Positions 60,833 through 64,000 of a DNA stretch of 64,000 bases are shown here, in pieces; positions within the stretch are counted from its first letter, which is position 1; the number at the start of each line of letters is the position of its first letter. Under the pieces are notes generated by a model. It was not told where the DNA came from and searched no databases. It was given only the letters and a program-made list of their open reading frames with translations. Source of the stretch: Drosophila miranda. Lineage: Eukaryota > Arthropoda > Insecta > Diptera > Drosophilidae. Where the stretch lies: positions 12,586,001 to 12,650,000 of the forward strand of contig NC_046675.1 in the NCBI RefSeq assembly GCF_003369915.1, in the 5' to 3' direction. The position numbers and the translations under genes were made by a program.

Positions 60833-61643
60833 TCCGCTACGAGTGACTGGCCACGGATGCGGTCAGCCACCTCGTGTCTGCGACTGCAACTGCAAATGCA
60901 TTTTCAATTAAGTTCTTTTGCCTCGCCTTTTAGGCCCCGTTTGCCCTTACCAGCCAAAGTTTCCTGATTCGTAGTCGTAGGATGCAACAGAAATTCTAGT
61001 CGGTGTATGTTCTCTACTTGCAACAAAGGCTGGTGCAAACGGGGCTGTGTCCTTTGCCTACTTTGTATTTAATAAAACTCATAAATGAAATGAAACTATT
61101 TGTGTGTCTGTCTGTTCAATTGCTGGCTGAGTCTGGCAAGTCTATACTTATAGATTGATTGATCTGTATAAACTCTTTAATCGAATCAACGAACTATTAA
61201 GGCTTTCTGTGATGTACTCGTTAACAGAACCCACCTTATAATTAAATTATCAGTAAAGAGCAGCCCAGAGAAATGGTTAGGCAATTTCTTTTCTGTGCTG
61301 AAGGTGGAACTAATTTCCGAGCCATTTGGATTCCCATTTGAAGCTCTTTCAATATTCTCTTTCATTATTTCTCGGCTACATCAAATCCCACTTCTCTGTA
61401 CCAATTCAACACCTCTTGAGCTCGACGGCAAATAGCATTGGGCAGCAGGACAACGACAGCTTGACAACAAATCTCCGTTGAGTTAATTTGCCAGCCTAAT
61501 TCCATTTCCCGTGGCATCCAGAGTCCCAATCACTGAACGTAAGGCGATTAGGCAGTGCCTCCACCCACTGGCCCGCTCTATTGAATTCTATTCAAGTGAA
61601 TAGATCTGCGTTAGGGGCTATTCTTAAAGTGTTTTCTACTCAC
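60833..61643. other. 3' region of the secreted-protein gene and spacer
   Basis: This holds the 3' untranslated region with AATAAA at 61071-61076, then spacer or intron DNA of the minus-strand gene to the right. Confidence 0.5.
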
Positions 61644-62381
61644 CGCTGCCGCTGTCGTAGGATCTGGTGGTGGAGCCACTGGTGTTGGAGCGCTTTATCT
61701 CACGGCGACCCATGCTGCTTGGTGTTTGTGGTTCTTCCTGCTGGTGTTGTTGGTGTTGTTGGTGGTGGTATTGCTGATGTTGGGGGGAATCTCTGGACAC
61801 GTGGCACGTGGCAAGAAGTGAACAAGCTGTTGAGGCGGCTGCTTTGGCAACGGCCGAGCTGTAGTGGATGTTGCTGTAACTGTTGCTGGAGTTGGAGTTC
61901 AGTGCCGGGGTGGAGGCTGTGTTGCGACCGCGACTGACCCACAGTGGCTGGTCGGAAGCCGGCGGACGAGTGGCGGGCGGGAACTCGAAGTAGTTGACCT
62001 GCAGTTGATTGCCGAGCAAATTGATGGCCGGTTTCGTGGCCAAGCTATTCGTGTTTTCCGCGTGGCTGGTATGACTGGAGCTGCTACTACGTCTGTGCTG
62101 GTGCTGGTGCGGATGCGGATGCGGATGGTGTGGATGCGGATGCTGATGCTGGGAATGTGGCGATGTCTGTGTCTGGTGCGGAGTGCTGCTGCTGCTGCTG
62201 CTGCTGGTGTTCACTTGGTGCGGTGTGGGCGGCGGCGGGGGGCAGGCGTTGTTGATGCTGCTGCTGCTGGAGGAGGATGATTTGCGCAGTGACGATGGTC
62301 TCAACCCTTTGACAGGGTACAATGGGTACTATCGTCCGGCAACGCGTACCCAATCGCGACGGTCACTGTTGTACCAGATGC
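61644..62381 (-). CDS. Low-complexity internal exon of an unidentified gene, with an in-frame TAG
   Basis: On the minus strand a strong acceptor (poly-T then GCAG) opens the exon at 62381 and a consensus donor (GTGAGT) closes it after 61644 in phase 1. One frame is open for about 229 codons and has the composition of a real Drosophila coding exon: Ser and Pro runs, His/Pro and His/Gln repeats, then a more ordered part with NYFEFPPATRPP, RGRNTASTPALNSNSSNSY and a basic end with GRREIKRSNTSGS. The same frame runs back to the acceptor except for a TAG at 62331-62329, 16 codons into the exon. Possible explanations are stop readthrough, a weaker acceptor just after the TAG, or a base error. Neighbouring exons were not found, so the gene is partial and unnamed. 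Confidence 0.5.
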
Positions 62382-64000
62382 CTGCAAAAAAAAGAGGACA
62401 CACAAATGTTGCGGATTACTACTCTGCTCTGTAATCGCCATTTTAGCCCATCGATGAGCGGACATTAACTGCATGCACACTCGCACGCACTCACTGACCG
62501 GATTAGAAGGCCAAAGTGCACTTAAAGCCAACTCCGCAGTATCGACGGACGCGTGTCCGGCATGACAACGCAGATTGCGCATACGCCCCGTTAATGTCGG
62601 CCATTAGCAATGCCATTTAGGACAGCCATGGGCGGTCGGCATCGTCGTCGTCGTCAATTTCGGCAAATATTTGGCACATGAAATCATTTTGCGCTAATAA
62701 AATGTAACGCCCCAGAGGGCGGCCGGGGCGGTTCATTGATTTCCTCTAAAATGCCACGCACCACAAAACGCGACCACACACTCGTACGAGCATCGCCCCC
62801 ACCCACCCCCTGGCCGCATAGTAATCGCTTTTAATGGTTATACCATTAAGATTTACAGAGAAGGACCATCAATATCTATATTTTCCGTAAGTGTTGGGGA
62901 TTATGGCAAGTTGGGAAATCAAAATTGATTAAGTCTCGGCGACAATTGAAAATTTAATGAAGCCTACACATAAAAGAACCGCTCAAGGAAAACTAATTAT
63001 GGCGAGACAATGGCGGAATTACCCTGCGACAAGCGATTCCGGCGGGAAATATGAATAGTTACAGTTTATTGTCCCATATTTATGTATCATTTTGAAGAAT
63101 CAAAGAGCATTCCATGCAATAAAAGTCAATAAGCCAGCAATATAAATCAAAGTGATGTGTATTACACTGTAAAAGGATATGCAAGTGACATCTGCTGGCA
63201 TTCACTCAGGTACCTTGGAGTAGATATACAATTTACAGATTGCAGATGCAGATGCAGATGCTGTTGCCGGAGTGGAGTGGAAAAATCAATTGATTAACTG
63301 AGAAACTCAAATCGAATCAGTCGACGAGTCTCAGGCAGTACAGGCCATGCAAATAATATTGCAGTGGCCATAAACTCGTTTCGCATGATATTAAATTATG
63401 GCCAGCATACAGGTCTCAAGTGGCAAATCAGCACAAAGAAAATAAGGAAGAGCTAAAGTTGGAAGAGAGCCTGTGGTGGGGTCGGTTGGGGAAAATGCAA
63501 TCTGAGGCCACTTGTTCCACTCCATCTGGCTGGCTCTGGTCAAGACCAGCTGCCTGTTCTGTGTCAGCTCGGGCCAGATGCGTCTCGGCGCGACACAAAG
63601 CACATCTCCCAGGTCCCAGTAGCACTCATTCGCCAGCTCATTTGCCAGCGACCAACAGCGAAAAGCATTTTCATTTTCCTTCTCCTTTGTTTTGTGACTA
63701 AAGCAGCAGGAGATTGGAGAATTAAAGTTCTTCCCATAGCTGACTTTAAGCCATACCCAATATGATCTCTTTTCAGGCCTATTCTTGAGAATGCAACAGA
63801 AGTACAAAACAAAGAATCAATTTATATTTAATGACCAAACCATATGCAGTCTTTTCATTCTGATTAGTTTAATAATATATGATTTGGACGAGTATTACAT
63901 GTTTTTTATTCAGTTACAAACAGAATACTATACAGAGAGAGAGAGAGTGAGATAGGAAGCTGGAAAAGGCTCTTCTGTTACAGAGAAACTCGTTCTTCCA
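62382..64000. other. Non-coding right end
   Basis: Probably intron or upstream DNA of the minus-strand gene. It includes a GA repeat at about 63935-63952. No exon is supported. Confidence 0.45.

Noticed and set aside
61581-62280. Plus-strand frames opposite the low-complexity minus exon
   Set aside because: Trinucleotide repeats keep several frames open. The minus frame is the one with a matching acceptor, a donor and diverse coding sequence.
1-64000. CRISPR arrays, operons and bacterial-type elements
   Set aside because: Not expected in an insect nuclear genome, and no regularly spaced direct repeats with unique spacers were seen.

Overview
This window is nuclear DNA of a Drosophila species, most likely of the obscura group (D. 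pseudoobscura and relatives). Genes are sparse and intron-containing with GT/AG junctions. The non-coding DNA is rich in CA, CT and trinucleotide repeats. There is a full-length repeat of the mini-me/DINE-1 type with its (GTCY)n tract, and the small secreted stress genes belong to the Turandot family. The species group is inferred from sequence character; no search was run.

Layout. Bases 1-16,370 hold no gene I can support, only simple repeats. Two near-identical tRNA-Thr(CGT) genes lie at 16,374 and 16,703, followed at once by a ~1.1 kb mini-me-like element (16,807-17,920). From 19 to 35 kb is a loose Turandot cluster: one gene on the minus strand (18,954-19,430), two on the plus strand (27,534-27,947 and 29,060-29,593), and a fourth, interrupted copy (34,772-35,285, minus) inside an intron of a glutamate receptor gene. 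A single-exon KCTD8/12/16-type gene (24,124-24,810, minus) sits inside this cluster. The kainate-type ionotropic glutamate receptor gene (32,360-38,216, plus) can be resolved into 13 coding exons. Two of them are tandem, phase-matched alternatives for the last membrane segment.

An unrecognised 236-residue gene with an internal duplication lies at 41,659-42,681 (minus). A long non-coding stretch follows, with a good TATA/initiator promoter and a donor-terminated untranslated exon at 44.8-45.3 kb. It probably belongs to the secreted proprotein gene at 57,771-60,832 (plus), which has a furin-type site and two alternative terminal cysteine domains. At the right, a low-complexity minus-strand exon (61,644-62,381) belongs to an unidentified gene and carries an in-frame TAG close to its acceptor.

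How the parts fit. The KCTD protein (a GABA-B receptor partner in its family) and the glutamate receptor are neuronal signalling genes. The Turandot genes are humoral stress-response genes. All three intact Turandot copies have a canonical STAT site (TTCNNNGAA) about 110-200 bp upstream of their start region, and a GATA site close to the TATA box. This agrees with the known JAK-STAT and fat-body control of the family and suggests they are regulated as a group, independently of their neighbours.
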